A DNA stretch of 64,000 bases from Streptomyces ficellus (GCF_009739905.1 NZ_CP034279.1:1736001-1800000); one strand, 5' to 3'; positions 42,196-52,290 are shown, numbered from the stretch's first letter. Made by a program: numbers and translations. Notes: a model not told the origin generated them from the letters alone.

Positions 42196-42984
42196 ATGGC
42201 CCTCCCGCCGTCACAGCCGTACGACCTCACCGGCCGCACCGCGTTCGTCACCGGGGCCGCCGGCGGCATCGGCCGCGCCACCGCCGTACTGCTCGCCCGG
42301 GCGGGCGCCACCGTCCACTGCGCGGACCGCGACGAGACGGGACTGCGCCGGACGCTGACCACCATCACCGAACGCGGTCACGGACAGGGCCACGCTCCCG
42401 CCTACGCCCACACCCTCGACGTCACCGACCGCGCCGCTCTCCGCGCCGCCGTGGACGAGGCCGGACCGCTCCACGTCATGGCCGCCGTGGCGGGGGTCAT
42501 GCACACCAGCACGGTGCTGGAGACGACGGACGAGGACCTCGACCGCGTCCTGGCGGTCAACTTCAGGGGAGTCCTGTACGCCTGCCAGGAGGCGGTCCGC
42601 TCGATGGTCGCGCACGGCGTCCGCGGCTCCGTCATCACGATGGCGTCCGGCGCGGTGGACGCGGCGAGCCCGGGCCTGCTCTGCTACAGCGTCTCGAAGG
42701 CCGCCGTGGTGCAGCTCACCCGGACGCTGGCCACGGAAGCGGGCCCGCACGGCATCCGGGTGAACGCGGTCGCTCCTGGCTGGATCCGCACGCCCATGAC
42801 CGAACGCCACGAGGCCGACCGGCAGCCGCGGGTCGAGGCAGCCATGGCGCGAATGTCCCCGCTCGGCCGGGTGGGTGAGCCGGAGGACGTCGCCCACGCG
42901 GTGCTCCACCTGGCCTCGGACGCCTCGTCGTTCACGACGGGTCAGATCCTCCGCCCGAACGGCGGCGTAGCCATGCCCTGGTGA
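42196..42984 (+). CDS. Short-chain dehydrogenase/reductase
   Basis: 262 residues. NAD(P)-binding TGAAGGIGRATAV, catalytic Ser in VITMASGA, Tyr-x3-Lys in CYSVSKAA, and NAVAPGWIRTPM after it: a classical SDR. ADRDE after the second strand favours NAD over NADP. The start is set by the promoter: no ribosome site is present and the -10 ends 6 bases before this ATG. An upstream in-frame ATG at 42139 lies before the promoter and is rejected. The 3' end overlaps the next gene's end on the opposite strand by 53 bases. Substrate unknown. Confidence 0.9.
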   Translation: MALPPSQPYDLTGRTAFVTGAAGGIGRATAVLLARAGATVHCADRDETGLRRTLTTITERGHGQGHAPAYAHTLDVTDRAALRAAVDEAGPLHVMAAVAGVMHTSTVLETTDEDLDRVLAVNFRGVLYACQEAVRSMVAHGVRGSVITMASGAVDAASPGLLCYSVSKAAVVQLTRTLATEAGPHGIRVNAVAPGWIRTPMTERHEADRQPRVEAAMARMSPLGRVGEPEDVAHAVLHLASDASSFTTGQILRPNGGVAMPW

Positions 42985-43339
42985 GCCGTACGACGCGAAG
43001 CGGCCGCCGCCACGCCGGAGCCGTCCGTGTCCCGGCCGGGGCACGGCCCCGGGACCACGCGCCCGCCACCTCCGACCACGCACCCGCGGCCCCCGGCAGC
43101 ACACCCGGCAGCCGCTCCCGCAGCACGCCCGCCACCCCGGATCCCGCACGCGCCCCGGACGCCGTGCGGGCCGACGCCACATGGACGGGGAGCAGGCTCA
43201 GCCCCCAGCCGCCCGCGGCCACGGTTCCCTCGACGAGCCCCGTCTGGCCGGGCGCCAGGACCAGCCTCAGCACCGCCCACCACCACAGCCCGCCCAGCAC
43301 CAGCGCGAGTGCCAGCAGGGGAACCCGTCGCCGTACCAT
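42932..43339 (-). CDS. Small membrane protein, uncharacterised
   Basis: 135 residues. One or two N-terminal membrane segments (VPLLALALVLGGLWWWAVLR) and a second hydrophobic patch (GWGLSLLPVHVA), then an Arg-rich tail. The ATG has GGAGG 6 bases upstream, good evidence of translation. The C-terminal 17 codons lie antisense to the end of the dehydrogenase gene. I recognise no family; the Arg-rich tail might be only the consequence of overlap. Confidence 0.55.
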   Translation of the reverse strand: MVRRRVPLLALALVLGGLWWWAVLRLVLAPGQTGLVEGTVAAGGWGLSLLPVHVASARTASGARAGSGVAGVLRERLPGVLPGAAGAWSEVAGAWSRGRAPAGTRTAPAWRRPLRVVRLTRAWLRRRSGGGSDPS

Positions 43340-43380
43340 GGCCGCCTCCTCCGGTCGACGCTAGACCGGCGCGATCACAT

Positions 43381-43442
43381 GACGGGAGGGCGTACCGTTG
43401 CGCGCGTCCGGCGCGCGCCGGGTCTCGGTACACCCTCCCGTC
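43381..43442. terminator. Large branched inverted repeat downstream of dps
   Basis: Seventeen-base arms (43381-43397, 43426-43442) with a single mismatch enclose a 28-base loop that itself contains a GCGCGC/GCGCGC stem (43400-43405, 43411-43416). It can terminate the dps transcript. Confidence 0.6.
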
Positions 43443-43474
43443 CGTTCCGTTTCAGCAAGCGGGGCTCTCGCCCG

Positions 43475-43490
43475 GCGGTGCCGGCACCGC
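43475..43490. promoter_or_regulatory. Perfect 16-bp palindrome at the end of dps
   Basis: GCGGTGCCGGCACCGC, 13 bases beyond the dps stop codon. Without a loop it is a poor terminator; it may be a protein site. Confidence 0.3.
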
Positions 43491-43502
43491 GCCCCGGCGG
43501 GG

Positions 43503-43988
43503 TTACGGGTTGTCCGCCTGACGGCTCTCCGCCTGGAACATCCAGCTGTGCTTCTCGAGGTCGGCGGTGAGGGCGATCAGCAGGTCCTGGGTCACCGGGT
43601 CGGGCTTGTCGGTCGCCTCGATCCGCTCCCGCAGGCGGCCGACGACGGTCACCAGGGCGTCGACCATGATCCTGACCGCTTCGTCGTCCTTGATCCACCC
43701 GGACGGCACGTTCTTGATCGCCGTGCTCGACGCGACGGTGCCGGCTCGGCCGTCCGGGGTGATGCCCAACGCCGAGGCACGCTCCGCCATGATGTCGGAG
43801 TGCTGCCGGGCGGTGGCCACGACCTCGTCGAGCTGAAGATGGATCGAGCGGAAGCGCGGGCCGACCACGTTCCAGTGCACCTGCTTGGCCACCAGGGACA
43901 GGTCGACCGCGTCGACCAGGGCACCCTGCAGGGCCTCACCGACGACCTTCAGGTCGGCGTCGGACAGCGGGCTCTTGACGACAGACAT
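43503..43988 (-). CDS. dps: Dps-family ferritin-like protein
   Basis: 161 residues. It forms a dodecamer that stores iron and protects DNA. The intersubunit ferroxidase signature is KQVHWNVVGPRFRSIHLQLD with His38 and His50 and acidic residues after. By position (next to clgR and cinA) it corresponds to S. coelicolor DpsC. The ATG at 43988 follows GGAGGATTCGGA; an upstream start 13 codons earlier is rejected. The upstream region around 44041-44060 is unusually AT-rich and probably holds the promoter. Confidence 0.92.
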   Translation of the reverse strand: MSVVKSPLSDADLKVVGEALQGALVDAVDLSLVAKQVHWNVVGPRFRSIHLQLDEVVATARQHSDIMAERASALGITPDGRAGTVASSTAIKNVPSGWIKDDEAVRIMVDALVTVVGRLRERIEATDKPDPVTQDLLIALTADLEKHSWMFQAESRQADNP

Positions 43989-44079
43989 TCCGAATCCTCC
44001 GTTTTCCGGCGTGCGGCGGGAGCGCACGCCCGACCACCATTACACATATGACCTAAAACGGGCATTCGAGGTAAACGAA

Positions 44080-44115
44080 AGCCCCGGTCGGCCATTCGTG
44101 TACCCGACCGGGGCT
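44080..44115 (-). terminator. clgR terminator
   Basis: A perfect 12-base stem (44080-44091 with 44104-44115) followed on the minus strand by a T-rich stretch (TTTCGTTTACC), 36 bases after clgR. Confidence 0.85.
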
Positions 44116-44150
44116 CAGCTCAAAACGTGCACATTCCGCACACGGAGTGC

Positions 44151-44534
44151 TCAGGCGGCGACGACGTCCACCGCCTCCGCGGGCGCCTTGATGGTCACCC
44201 GCTCCGTCGGCACACCAGCCACCGACGTCACGGACACAGAATTGAGCATCGGGCGTACCGCGGCCGGCACCGGCTCACTCGCCGCTGCCGATTCGGCCAG
44301 CTCAGCCAGCGAGAGCTCGTCGCTCACCTCTCGCATGAGCTCGGACATCCGTACGTCAAGCGCGTCGCAGATCGCGGAGAGCAGCTCGGAGGAAGCCTCC
44401 TTCTGCCCCCGCTCCACCTCGGAGAGATAGCCGAGCGAAACTCGGGCGGACGAGGAGACTTCGCGCAGAGTACGGCCCTGGCGCTGGCGCTGCCGACGCA
44501 GCACGTCACCCAGCAGGCGACGGAGCAGAATCAT
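44151..44534 (-). CDS. clgR: Clp/Lon gene regulator ClgR
   Basis: 127 residues. It activates clpP operons and lon in actinobacteria. The Xre-type helix-turn-helix covers [20 protein letters not shown] to [20 protein letters not shown]. The C-terminal end is VVAA; ClgR of Streptomyces is degraded by ClpP through its C-terminal Ala residues, and that degron is present here. GGAGG precedes the ATG by about 12 bases. The clgR - cinA - pgsA order is conserved in actinobacteria, including Mycobacterium. Confidence 0.92.
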   Translation of the reverse strand: MILLRRLLGDVLRRQRQRQGRTLREVSSSARVSLGYLSEVERGQKEASSELLSAICDALDVRMSELMREVSDELSLAELAESAAASEPVPAAVRPMLNSVSVTSVAGVPTERVTIKAPAEAVDVVAA

Positions 44535-44643
44535 CGGTGGCTCCCTCCTCGGACCGTGTAGCCGCATCCTTCACGCCCCACCGTACCGCCTCGCGCTGCG
44601 GCCGTGCGGGGAGCGATGACGTGTTCACTCAGGGCTGCAAACA

Positions 44644-45165
44644 TCAGTTCCCCCCGTTCTGTTCCGTATCCTGTGCCCGCGCATTCCCCGAGAGTTCGCC
44701 CACGAGCAGTTCCAGCACGCTCCGTACACTCTCTCTACGGATTTCCGCACGGTCGCCGTTCAATCGCAGTGCCGCGACTTTCCCCGCCTCCAGGGGCCCG
44801 CCGACCGGCCCGCAGACGGCCACGAACACCGTGCCCACCGGCTGTCCGTCCTGCGCCTCGGGCCCCGCGACGCCGGTCGTCGCGAGCCCCCAGCCGGCCC
44901 CCAGCCGCGTCCGGACACCCGCCGCCATCTGCAGCGCGACGGCCGCGTCCACGGCCCCGCGCCGGGCCAGGAGGTCCGCGTCCACGCCGAGCAGGTCCCG
45001 CTTGAGGGCGGTCGCGTAGGCCGTGACGGACCCCCGGAAGGAGGCGGACGCTCCGGGCACGGACGTCAGCTCCGCCGCCACCAGGCCACCGGTGAGCGAC
45101 TCCGCGACAGCGACCGTCTGGTCACGCTCCGCTAGGAGGGCCAGAGCGCGCGCTGCCGCCTTCAT
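44644..45165 (-). CDS. cinA: CinA C-terminal domain protein (nicotinamide-nucleotide amidase)
   Basis: 173 residues, only the amidase domain of CinA. It deamidates NMN to nicotinic acid mononucleotide. AESLTGGLVAAELTSVPGAS and GLATTGVAGPEAQDGQPVGT are the family signatures. The N-terminal MoCF/COG1058 domain found in full CinA is absent, as in many actinobacteria. The ATG overlaps the pgsA stop (ATGA). The last gene of rimO-pgsA-cinA. Confidence 0.92.
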   Translation of the reverse strand: MKAAARALALLAERDQTVAVAESLTGGLVAAELTSVPGASASFRGSVTAYATALKRDLLGVDADLLARRGAVDAAVALQMAAGVRTRLGAGWGLATTGVAGPEAQDGQPVGTVFVAVCGPVGGPLEAGKVAALRLNGDRAEIRRESVRSVLELLVGELSGNARAQDTEQNGGN

Positions 45166-45848
45166 CGTCCCGACTCCGTCTCGGAGCGCTCCCGCGCCCG
45201 TTCCGCACGTTCCACCGCGAGTCCCTGACGTCGCAGGAGCACCGCCTGCCGCACGTAGTCGAGGCCCGTCACGACCGTCAGCACAACGGCCACCGCCATC
45301 ACCCAGAAGCGCAGCGTCGCCAGTGGACCGGTCAGCGCCAGAACATACATTCCGACCGCCGTCCCCTGCGCCAGGGTCTTCATCTTGCCGCCGCGGCTGG
45401 CCGGAATCACCCCGTGCCGGATCACCCAGAACCGCATCAGCGTGATGCCCAGCTCACGGAAGAGGATCACTCCGGTCACCCACCACGGCAGGTCCCCGAG
45501 CGCCGACAGGCAGATCAGACCGGCCGCCATGATCGCCTTGTCGGCGATCGGGTCGGCGATCTTGCCGAAGTCCGTGACCAGGTTGTACGCGCGGGCCAGG
45601 TGGCCGTCGAAGATGTCGGTGATCATCGCGACGGCGAACGCCGCCCACGCCCAGGCGCGCCAGGCCGGGTCGTACCCGCCGTCCTGGAGCATGAGCACCA
45701 CGAAGCCCGGCACGAGCACCAGCCGCACCATGGTGAGGATGTTGGCGATGTTCCACAGGCTGGCCTGATTGACGGCCGCAGCGCCCAGCTTGCCGCCGGG
45801 CGCCGGCCTACCCGTACCGCCCGCCGCGGATGCCGGAGCTCCGGTCAT
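45162..45848 (-). CDS. pgsA: CDP-diacylglycerol-glycerol-3-phosphate 3-phosphatidyltransferase PgsA
   Basis: 228 residues. Makes phosphatidylglycerol phosphate at the membrane. The CDP-alcohol phosphotransferase motif is complete: DGHLAR, then 8 residues, GKIADPIAD with both Asp. Four or more membrane segments. An Ala/Gly-rich 25-residue N-terminus precedes [15 protein letters not shown]. It overlaps both neighbours by four bases. Actinobacteria have several paralogues; the clgR-linked one is a second PgsA type, so phosphatidylinositol phosphate synthesis is not excluded. Confidence 0.88.
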   Translation of the reverse strand: MTGAPASAAGGTGRPAPGGKLGAAAVNQASLWNIANILTMVRLVLVPGFVVLMLQDGGYDPAWRAWAWAAFAVAMITDIFDGHLARAYNLVTDFGKIADPIADKAIMAAGLICLSALGDLPWWVTGVILFRELGITLMRFWVIRHGVIPASRGGKMKTLAQGTAVGMYVLALTGPLATLRFWVMAVAVVLTVVTGLDYVRQAVLLRRQGLAVERAERARERSETESGR

Positions 45849-47329
45849 CTGCCCGCCTCCTCAAGACACTCCGCGACGAGGTCGACGCCCTCCGTGCCGA
45901 CGGCCTTGGCCGTGACCATCCGGCCCGGCACCAGGCCCTCGGTGGTCGTGAAGAGCACCTGGCCGTCGGTCTCGGGCGCCTGGTGCGCGGCGCGGCCGAC
46001 GGCGCCCTCCCCGCCCGGCGTCCCGTCCACCGACTCGACCAGTACCTCCATGGTCTCGCCGAGCCGCTCCTCCGCGCGCTGGGCGGTCAGCTCCTCCGCG
46101 AGGCGCGACAGGTGGGCGAGCCGCTCGTCGACGACCTCCTGGTCGAGCTTGCCCTCGTACGTGGCGGCCTCGGTGCCGTCCTCGTCCGAGTAGCCGAACA
46201 CGCCGATCGCGTCGAGCCGCGCGTGCGTGATGAAGCGTTCCAGCTCGGCGAAGTCCTCCTCGCGCTCGCCGGGGAACCCGACGATGAAGTTGGACCGCAC
46301 ACCGGCCTGGGGTGCCTTGCCGCGGATGGTGTCCAGCAGCTCCAGGAACCGGTCGGTGTCCCCGAAGCGCCGCATCGAGCGCAGCACGGCGGGCGCGGAG
46401 TGCTGGAAGGACAGGTCGAAGTACGGGGCGACCTTCTCGGTCGACGTCAGGACGTCGATGAGGCCGGGGCGCATCTCGGCGGGCTGGAGGTAGCTGACAC
46501 GCACACGCTCGATCCCGTCGACCGCCGCCAGCTCGGGCAGCAGGGTCTCCAGGAGGCGGATGTCGCCGAGGTCCTTGCCGTACGAGGTGTTGTTCTCGGA
46601 GACCAGCATGACCTCCTTCACGCCCTGCTCGGCCAGCCAGCGCGTCTCGCCGAGGACGTCACTGGGGCGCCGGGAGACGAAGGAGCCGCGGAAGGACGGG
46701 ATGGCGCAGAACGAGCAGCGGCGGTCGCAGCCGGAGGCGAGCTTCACCGAGGCGACGGGGCTGGTGTCGAGCCGGCGGCGCAGCGGGGCGCGCGGCCCGG
46801 ACGCGGGGGCGACGCCCTCGGGCAGGTCCTGCGGGGCCGGGGCGGGCGCGGGCTCCTGGGAGTGCCCGGGCAGGGCCACGTCGGAGGCGGCCTGCTGGCG
46901 CTGCACGGGGCTGAGCGGCAGCAGCTTGCGCCGGTCGCGCGGGGTGTGGGCCTCCACGCTGCCGCCGCTGAGGATGGTCTGGAGGCGGCCGGAGATGTCG
47001 GCGTAGTCGTCGAAGCCCAGCACGCCGTCGGCCTCGGGCAGCGCCTCGGCGAGCTCCTTGCCGTACCGCTCGGCCATGCAGCCGACGGCGACGACGGCCT
47101 GGGTCCTGCCGTGGTCCTTCAGGTCATTGGCTTCGAGCAGGGCGTCGACGGAGTCCTTCTTGGCGGCCTCGACGAAGCCGCAGGTGTTGACGACCGCGAC
47201 GTCCGCGTCGGCGGCTTCCTCGACGAGCTCCCAGCCGTCCGCTGCCAAGCGGCCTGCGAGCTCCTCCGAGTCCACCTCGTTACGGGCGCAGCCAAGAGTG
47301 ACAAGGGCGACGGTACGGCGTTCGGGCAT
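45845..47329 (-). CDS. rimO: Ribosomal protein S12 methylthiotransferase RimO
   Basis: 494 residues. It is a radical SAM enzyme that methylthiolates the conserved Asp of S12. N-terminal cluster cysteines are in [23 protein letters not shown] and GCMAER; radical SAM CxxxCxxC in [20 protein letters not shown] domain at the end. DSEE and the SFRG pattern separate it from MiaB. There is a Pro-rich insert of about 40 residues before the radical SAM domain ([19 protein letters not shown]), usual in Streptomyces. ATG at 47329 matches the family start. First gene of the rimO-pgsA-cinA operon. Confidence 0.94.
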   Translation of the reverse strand: MPERRTVALVTLGCARNEVDSEELAGRLAADGWELVEEAADADVAVVNTCGFVEAAKKDSVDALLEANDLKDHGRTQAVVAVGCMAERYGKELAEALPEADGVLGFDDYADISGRLQTILSGGSVEAHTPRDRRKLLPLSPVQRQQAASDVALPGHSQEPAPAPAPQDLPEGVAPASGPRAPLRRRLDTSPVASVKLASGCDRRCSFCAIPSFRGSFVSRRPSDVLGETRWLAEQGVKEVMLVSENNTSYGKDLGDIRLLETLLPELAAVDGIERVRVSYLQPAEMRPGLIDVLTSTEKVAPYFDLSFQHSAPAVLRSMRRFGDTDRFLELLDTIRGKAPQAGVRSNFIVGFPGEREEDFAELERFITHARLDAIGVFGYSDEDGTEAATYEGKLDQEVVDERLAHLSRLAEELTAQRAEERLGETMEVLVESVDGTPGGEGAVGRAAHQAPETDGQVLFTTTEGLVPGRMVTAKAVGTEGVDLVAECLEEAGR

Positions 47330-47491
47330 GGACTCAAGACTACTTCGTCCCGGCGACACCCCCGTCGCTCAGGGGTCACGCCCGGCTCCGCCGGGGCCAG
47401 CCCCCCGCCGCGCCGCCGCCGAAACCACCCGACACGGTGGTCCGCCGCCCGCTCCCACCCCCGCGGACGACCGGACCACCGGACGGCCGGC

Positions 47492-48403
47492 TCACCCGAC
47501 CTGCGGGTCGCCCTTGGTGTACGACAGCCGCTCGACCTGGCCGTCCTCGAACTCGTCCTCGACCTTCTTGCCGTTGACGAACAGCTCGATCGCGCCGGCG
47601 TTGCCCAGGATGAGGTCCAGCCGCTCGTCGTCCTGGAAGGTCTTGGAGTCGCCCTTCTGCAGCAGCCCGTCGAAGAGCAGCTTGCCGTCGCGCGCCTTGG
47701 CCGAGATCCAGCTCTTGTCCTCGGTCGCGGTGAGCCGGACCGTGACCTTGTCCTTGGGGACGGCCGCGATGGCGCTCTCCGACGGCGCCGGCGGCGGGGC
47801 GACCGCCTTGGGCGGCTTCGCCTTGCCGCTGGGCTTCTGCGCGGGCGCGGGGCCCTCGGCGACGTTGTTGGCCTTGGAGCCGCCGCCCCCGTCGCCGTTG
47901 AACAGGGTGAAGCCGACGAAGCCGATCACCGCGACGATCGCGGCCACCATGGCGGCGGTCCAGTTGGGCCGGCGCCGTTCCGGGCGGATGCGCTCGGCCT
48001 CGAACAGCGGTGCGGCGGGCGTCGGCGCCGGACGGCCGCCGTGCTCGGCGTCGTACCGCTCGACCAGGGCCGCCGGGTCGAGACCGACGGCACGCGCGAG
48101 CGTGCGGACATGGCCGCGGGCGTAGACGTCGCCGCCGCAGCGGGAGAAGTCGTCCTCCTCGATCGCGTGCACGATCGGGATGCGGACGCGGGTGGAGGTG
48201 CTGACCTCCTCGACCGTCAGGCCGGCGTCGATCCGTGCCTGCTGGAGCACACGGCCGATCGAGGGCCGGTCGTCCTCGGGAGCGTCGGAGCCGTCCGTGA
48301 CATCACGGGCATCCGTGACATCGCCGGCGTCCGGGGCATCGGACACGTCGGGGGCGTCGGGGGTCGAAGGCCGGTCGTCTTCGGGGGAGTTGCCGATGGA
48401 CAC
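47492..48403 (-). CDS. RodZ-like helix-turn-helix membrane protein (DUF4115)
   Basis: 303 residues. An acidic N-terminal tract with DAPDVSDAPDAG repeats, then a helix-turn-helix (GRVLQQARIDAGLTVEEVSTSTRVRIPIVHA; residues about 48-110), one membrane segment (AAMVAAIVAVIGFVGFTLF), a Pro/Lys/Ala linker, and an extracytoplasmic beta-rich DUF4115 domain. This is the RodZ layout, but lacking MreB in the neighbourhood a shape role is only inferred. GTG at 48403 has AAAGG 8 bases upstream. It lies between ftsK and rimO on the same strand. Confidence 0.85.
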   Translation of the reverse strand: MSIGNSPEDDRPSTPDAPDVSDAPDAGDVTDARDVTDGSDAPEDDRPSIGRVLQQARIDAGLTVEEVSTSTRVRIPIVHAIEEDDFSRCGGDVYARGHVRTLARAVGLDPAALVERYDAEHGGRPAPTPAAPLFEAERIRPERRRPNWTAAMVAAIVAVIGFVGFTLFNGDGGGGSKANNVAEGPAPAQKPSGKAKPPKAVAPPPAPSESAIAAVPKDKVTVRLTATEDKSWISAKARDGKLLFDGLLQKGDSKTFQDDERLDLILGNAGAIELFVNGKKVEDEFEDGQVERLSYTKGDPQVG

Positions 48404-48443
48404 GAGGGCGCCTTTCGAGCGTGTAACCACCTGCTGGAGGTTC

Positions 48444-48474
48444 AGTCTATGGGTGGTACGAAAGGGTGGGGCAA
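48444..48474 (-). promoter_or_regulatory. Candidate promoter of the RodZ-like gene
   Basis: TTGCCC (48474-48469) and TAGACT (48449-48444), spacer 19, start near 48437, about 35 bases before the GTG. The 207-base gap to ftsK shows nothing else. Confidence 0.45.
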
Positions 48475-48610
48475 CCGGGCGGACGCAGTTTGTACGCCAT
48501 CGGAATGGCCGCGCGCCCGAGAAGCGGTACAACCATTTTCCGCCTCTCCCTCCAACTTGACGTACGGAAGGAGGAAACGGTTGCTCACGGTTCCCTAACG
48601 AGTGAGAGTC

Positions 48611-51460
48611 CTACGACTCCGACTCCCCCCGGATGACAGCGAGTACTCCATCCAGCTCATCCGGTTTGACAAGGACGTCCCGCGCCTTGGACCCCTCGCT
48701 GGGGCCGACGATGTTCCGCGACTCCATCAGGTCCATGAGCCGGCCCGCCTTGGCGAAGCCGACGCGCAGTTTGCGCTGGAGCATCGACGTCGAGCCGAAC
48801 TGGGTGGACACGACCAGCTCGGCGGCCTGGCACAGCAGGTCCAGGTCGTCGCCGATGTCCTCGTCGATCTCCTTCTTCTGCTTCGTCCCGGTCGTGACGT
48901 CGTCCCGGAAGACCGGGGCCATCTGCTCCTTGCAGTGCCGGACGACCGCCTGGACCTCCTCCTCGGTCACGAACGCGCCCTGCATGCGGACGGGCTTGTT
49001 CGCTCCCATGGGCAGGAACAGGCCGTCGCCCTTGCCGATCAGTTTCTCGGCGCCCGGCTGGTCCAGGATGACCCGGCTGTCGGCGAGCGAGGAGGTGGCG
49101 AAGGCGAGCCGGGACGGCACGTTCGCCTTGATCAGCCCGGTGACGACGTCGACCGAGGGGCGCTGGGTGGCGAGGACCAGGTGGATGCCGGCCGCCCGGG
49201 CGAGCTGGGTGATGCGGACGATCGCGTCCTCGACGTCCCGGGGCGCGACCATCATCAGGTCGGCCAGCTCGTCCACGATGACCAGGAGGTACGGGTAGGG
49301 CTGGAGCTCGCGCTCGCTGCCCTCGGGCGGTGTGACCTTGCCGGCCCGGACGGCGGCGTTGAAGTCGTCGATGTGCCGGTAGCCGTAGGCCGCGAGGTCG
49401 TCGTAGCGCAGGTCCATCTCGCGCACCACCCACTGGAGGGCCTCGGCGGCCCGCTTGGGGTTGGTGATGATCGGCGTGATCAGGTGCGGAATGCCCTCGT
49501 ACGCGGTGAGCTCGACCCGCTTGGGGTCGACGAGCACCATCCGGACGTCCTCGGGGGTCGCCCTTATCATCACCGAGGTGATGAGGCAGTTGATGCACGA
49601 CGACTTGCCGGAGCCGGTGGCGCCGGCCACCAGGATGTGTGGCATCTTCGCCAGGTTGGCCATCACGTAGCCGCCCTCGACGTCCTTGCCGAGCGCCACC
49701 AGCATCGGGTGGTCGTCCTCGGCGGCGTCCGCGAGGCGCAGCACGTCGCCGAGGTTGACCATCTCGCGGTCGGTGTTCGGGATCTCGATGCCGACCGCCG
49801 ACTTGCCCGGGATCGGCGAGATGATCCGTACGTCGGGACTGGCGACCGCGTACGCGATGTTCTTCGTGAGCGCCGTGATCCGCTCGACCTTCACCGCCGG
49901 GCCGAGCTCCACCTCGTAGCGGGTGACCGTCGGGCCGCGTGTGAAGCCGGTGACCGCCGCGTCGACCTTGAACTCGGAGAAGACGGTCGTCAGCGACGCG
50001 ACGATCGCGTCGTTGGCGGCGCTGCGCGTCTTGCCGGGCCCGCCGCGCTCCAGGAGGTTGAGGGACGGCAGGGCGTAGGTGATGTCCCCGGAGAGCTGGA
50101 GCTGCTCGGCGCGCGCCGGGAGTCCCTCCGGCTCGTCGCGGACGGGGGCCGGCTTGGTGAGGTCCGGTACGAGCCCTCCGCCCGGTGTCCGCTCCTCCCG
50201 CGCCGGCGGTACGGAGCCGGCGTCACCGCCCGCCCGGGACTTCCGCGTCCCCCGCGTCCCGTGCGCCTCCCGTGCCTCGTGCGCGTCCCGCTCCCGGTCG
50301 CCGGTGACGTCCCGGGTGAGGTCGGCGACCAGCGGCGAGGGCGGCATGCCGTTCAGCACGGCGCCGTCCAGCGCGGCGGCGGCGGCCGCGGCGACGTCCA
50401 CCGCGTCCATGGGCCGGTCGAAGTCGGGGTCCTGGGGCGCGGAGGCCGCGCCGGCCGCCTTCCGGGGGCGCCTGCGCCGGGTGAGCGCCTCCTCCTCCGC
50501 CTCGTCCGCGTCGTACGGCTCGTACGCCCCGGCGCCCGCTCCGGCGCCGCGCCGCCGTGACCGGGCGGGCAGCGCCTCGCGCCACTGCTCGTCGTACCGC
50601 TCGTCGTCCGCGCCCGCCTCGTGGACGGCGGGTTCGACGACGCCCAGCCGGACGCCGAGCGCCTTCAGCCGCTGCGGGATGGCGTTGACGGGCGTGGCCG
50701 TGACGACGAGGAGCCCGAAGACGGTGAGGAGCACCAGCATGGGGACGGCGAGGACCTCGCCCATCATGAAGACCAGGGGCTTGGAGGCGGCCCAGCCGAT
50801 CAGCCCGCCCGCGTCGCGCACGGCCTCGCTTCCCAGGTCCCGCCCGGGCGAACCGCACGCGATGTGGACCTGGCCGAGCACGCCGATGACGAGCGCGGAC
50901 AGCCCGATGACGATCCGCCCGTTGGCCTCGGGCTTCTCGGGGTGGAGGATCAGCCGGATGGCGATCGCGCCCACCAGGAGCGGGACGAGCAGGTCGAGCC
51001 GGCCGAAGGCGCCGGTCACGAGCATCTCGACCAGGTCGCCGACCGGCCCGTTGAGGTTGGCCCAGGTGCCGGCGGCGACGATCAGGGCGACGCCGAGCAG
51101 CAGCAGGGCCAGGCCGTCCTTGCGGTGGGCCGGATCGAGTCCCTTGGCTCCGCGCCCTATGCCCCGGAACATGGCGCCGACCGCGTGCGCGAGGCCCAGC
51201 CACAGGGCGCGCGCCAGCCGGTACACGCCGGCCGTCGGGGAGGGCGCCGCCCTCGGCGGGACCTTCTTCACGGCCGCCTTGCGGGCGGGCGCCTTGCGCG
51301 CGGACTTGGCGGCGGGCTTCGCCGCCTTCACGGGAGCGGTCCCGCGGGCGGGGGGTTTCGCCGGGACCGCCTTCTTGGCGGCGCCGGTCGTACGGCCGGC
51401 GCGCGGCTTCGCGGTGCCCGCCGTGCCCTGGGAACCCTTGCCGGACGTACGTGAGGCCAT
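48611..51460 (-). CDS. ftsK: DNA translocase FtsK
   Basis: 949 residues. It pumps chromosomal DNA at division septa; in Streptomyces it acts during sporulation septation. A Lys/Ala/Pro-rich N-terminus precedes four membrane segments (about residues 115-260), an acidic linker, and the RecA-like motor with Walker [17 protein letters not shown] and Walker [15 protein letters not shown]. The C-terminal gamma winged helix that reads orienting DNA sequences is present ([20 protein letters not shown]). The ATG at 51460 gives the usual start; the 18 codons upstream look non-coding. Confidence 0.95.
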   Translation of the reverse strand: MASRTSGKGSQGTAGTAKPRAGRTTGAAKKAVPAKPPARGTAPVKAAKPAAKSARKAPARKAAVKKVPPRAAPSPTAGVYRLARALWLGLAHAVGAMFRGIGRGAKGLDPAHRKDGLALLLLGVALIVAAGTWANLNGPVGDLVEMLVTGAFGRLDLLVPLLVGAIAIRLILHPEKPEANGRIVIGLSALVIGVLGQVHIACGSPGRDLGSEAVRDAGGLIGWAASKPLVFMMGEVLAVPMLVLLTVFGLLVVTATPVNAIPQRLKALGVRLGVVEPAVHEAGADDERYDEQWREALPARSRRRGAGAGAGAYEPYDADEAEEEALTRRRRPRKAAGAASAPQDPDFDRPMDAVDVAAAAAAALDGAVLNGMPPSPLVADLTRDVTGDRERDAHEAREAHGTRGTRKSRAGGDAGSVPPAREERTPGGGLVPDLTKPAPVRDEPEGLPARAEQLQLSGDITYALPSLNLLERGGPGKTRSAANDAIVASLTTVFSEFKVDAAVTGFTRGPTVTRYEVELGPAVKVERITALTKNIAYAVASPDVRIISPIPGKSAVGIEIPNTDREMVNLGDVLRLADAAEDDHPMLVALGKDVEGGYVMANLAKMPHILVAGATGSGKSSCINCLITSVMIRATPEDVRMVLVDPKRVELTAYEGIPHLITPIITNPKRAAEALQWVVREMDLRYDDLAAYGYRHIDDFNAAVRAGKVTPPEGSERELQPYPYLLVIVDELADLMMVAPRDVEDAIVRITQLARAAGIHLVLATQRPSVDVVTGLIKANVPSRLAFATSSLADSRVILDQPGAEKLIGKGDGLFLPMGANKPVRMQGAFVTEEEVQAVVRHCKEQMAPVFRDDVTTGTKQKKEIDEDIGDDLDLLCQAAELVVSTQFGSTSMLQRKLRVGFAKAGRLMDLMESRNIVGPSEGSKARDVLVKPDELDGVLAVIRGESES

Positions 51461-51485
51461 GGTGGTGAGGTTACCGGTGTGGGGC

Positions 51486-51509
51486 GCGGTGGACACGTGT
51501 GCCCACCGC
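51486..51509. promoter_or_regulatory. Nested inverted repeat upstream of ftsK
   Basis: GCGGTGG and CCACCGC arms enclose ACACGTGT, itself a perfect palindrome, 26 bases before the ftsK start. It may be an operator or a 5' untranslated hairpin. Confidence 0.35.
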
Positions 51510-51609
51510 TTCACCCGTTCGTGTCGTCGGAGGCGTCGCGCGGAGCTGACGCAAGCTCAACGCCCGCGCGGGCGAGGGACGGCCGCGTCCGTGCCGCGCG
51601 GGCGGGCGG

Positions 51610-52290
51610 TCAGTTCTGCGGCGGCAGCGGGGACGGGCCGCCGCTGCCGGTACCCGGCTCGAGCGCGTCCAGCGCCCTGCGCAGCCCGGTGAGCTTGCGC
51701 TCCAGGTGCGCGGCGGTGGCGACGGCCGCGGCGTCCGCCGAGTCGTCGTCGAGCTGCTTGGAGAGGGCCTCCGCCTGCTCCTCAACTGCCGCGAGCCGTG
51801 CGGACAGTTCCGCGAGGAGTCCCGCGGACTCCTTGACGGTGCCGCCCTGTCCGCCACCCTCCAGCTGGAGGCGCAGCAGCGCGGCCTGCTCGCGCAGCTG
51901 ACAGTTCTTCATGTACAGCTCGACGAAGACCGAGACCTTGGCGCGCAGCACCCAGGGGTCGAAGGGCTTGGAGATGTAGTCGACCGCCCCGGCCGCGTAG
52001 CCCCGGAAGGTGTGGTGCGGGCCGTGGTTGATCGCCGTCAGGAAGATGATCGGGATGTCCCGTGTCCGTTCCCGACGCTTGATGTGCGCGGCGGTCTCGA
52101 AACCGTCCATTCCTGGCATCTGGACGTCCAGCAGAATGACCGCGAAGTCGTCCGTCAGCAGCGCTTTGAGCGCCTCCTCCCCTGACGATGCCCGCACCAG
52201 CGTCTGATCGAGCGCAGAGAGGATGGCCTCCAGCGCCAGCAGATTCTCCGGTCGGTCATCGACCAGGAGGATCTTGGCCTTCTGCACCAT
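51610..52290 (-). CDS. osaB: Response regulator OsaB
   Basis: 226 residues. The receiver domain has DD in KILLVDDRPE, phospho-Asp in AVILLDVQMPGMDG, Thr in IIFLTAIN and Lys in VDYISKPFDPW. The C-terminal 90 residues are helical and coiled-coil-like (LREQAALLRLQLEGG; EEQAEALSKQLDDDSA) with no DNA-binding domain, so output must be through protein partners. GGAGGACGGGCC precedes the ATG. It lies 244 bases downstream of the osaA kinase gene. Assignment as OsaB, required for osmoadaptation in S. coelicolor, is by synteny. Confidence 0.88.
   Translation of the reverse strand: MVQKAKILLVDDRPENLLALEAILSALDQTLVRASSGEEALKALLTDDFAVILLDVQMPGMDGFETAAHIKRRERTRDIPIIFLTAINHGPHHTFRGYAAGAVDYISKPFDPWVLRAKVSVFVELYMKNCQLREQAALLRLQLEGGGQGGTVKESAGLLAELSARLAAVEEQAEALSKQLDDDSADAAAVATAAHLERKLTGLRRALDALEPGTGSGGPSPLPPQN

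Noticed and set aside
44623..44642. GTTCAC-N8-GCAAAC as a possible ClgR autoregulatory site upstream of clgR
   Set aside because: Half sites are imperfect and the spacing is longer than in the known ClgR motif (TTCGC-N5-GCGAA).
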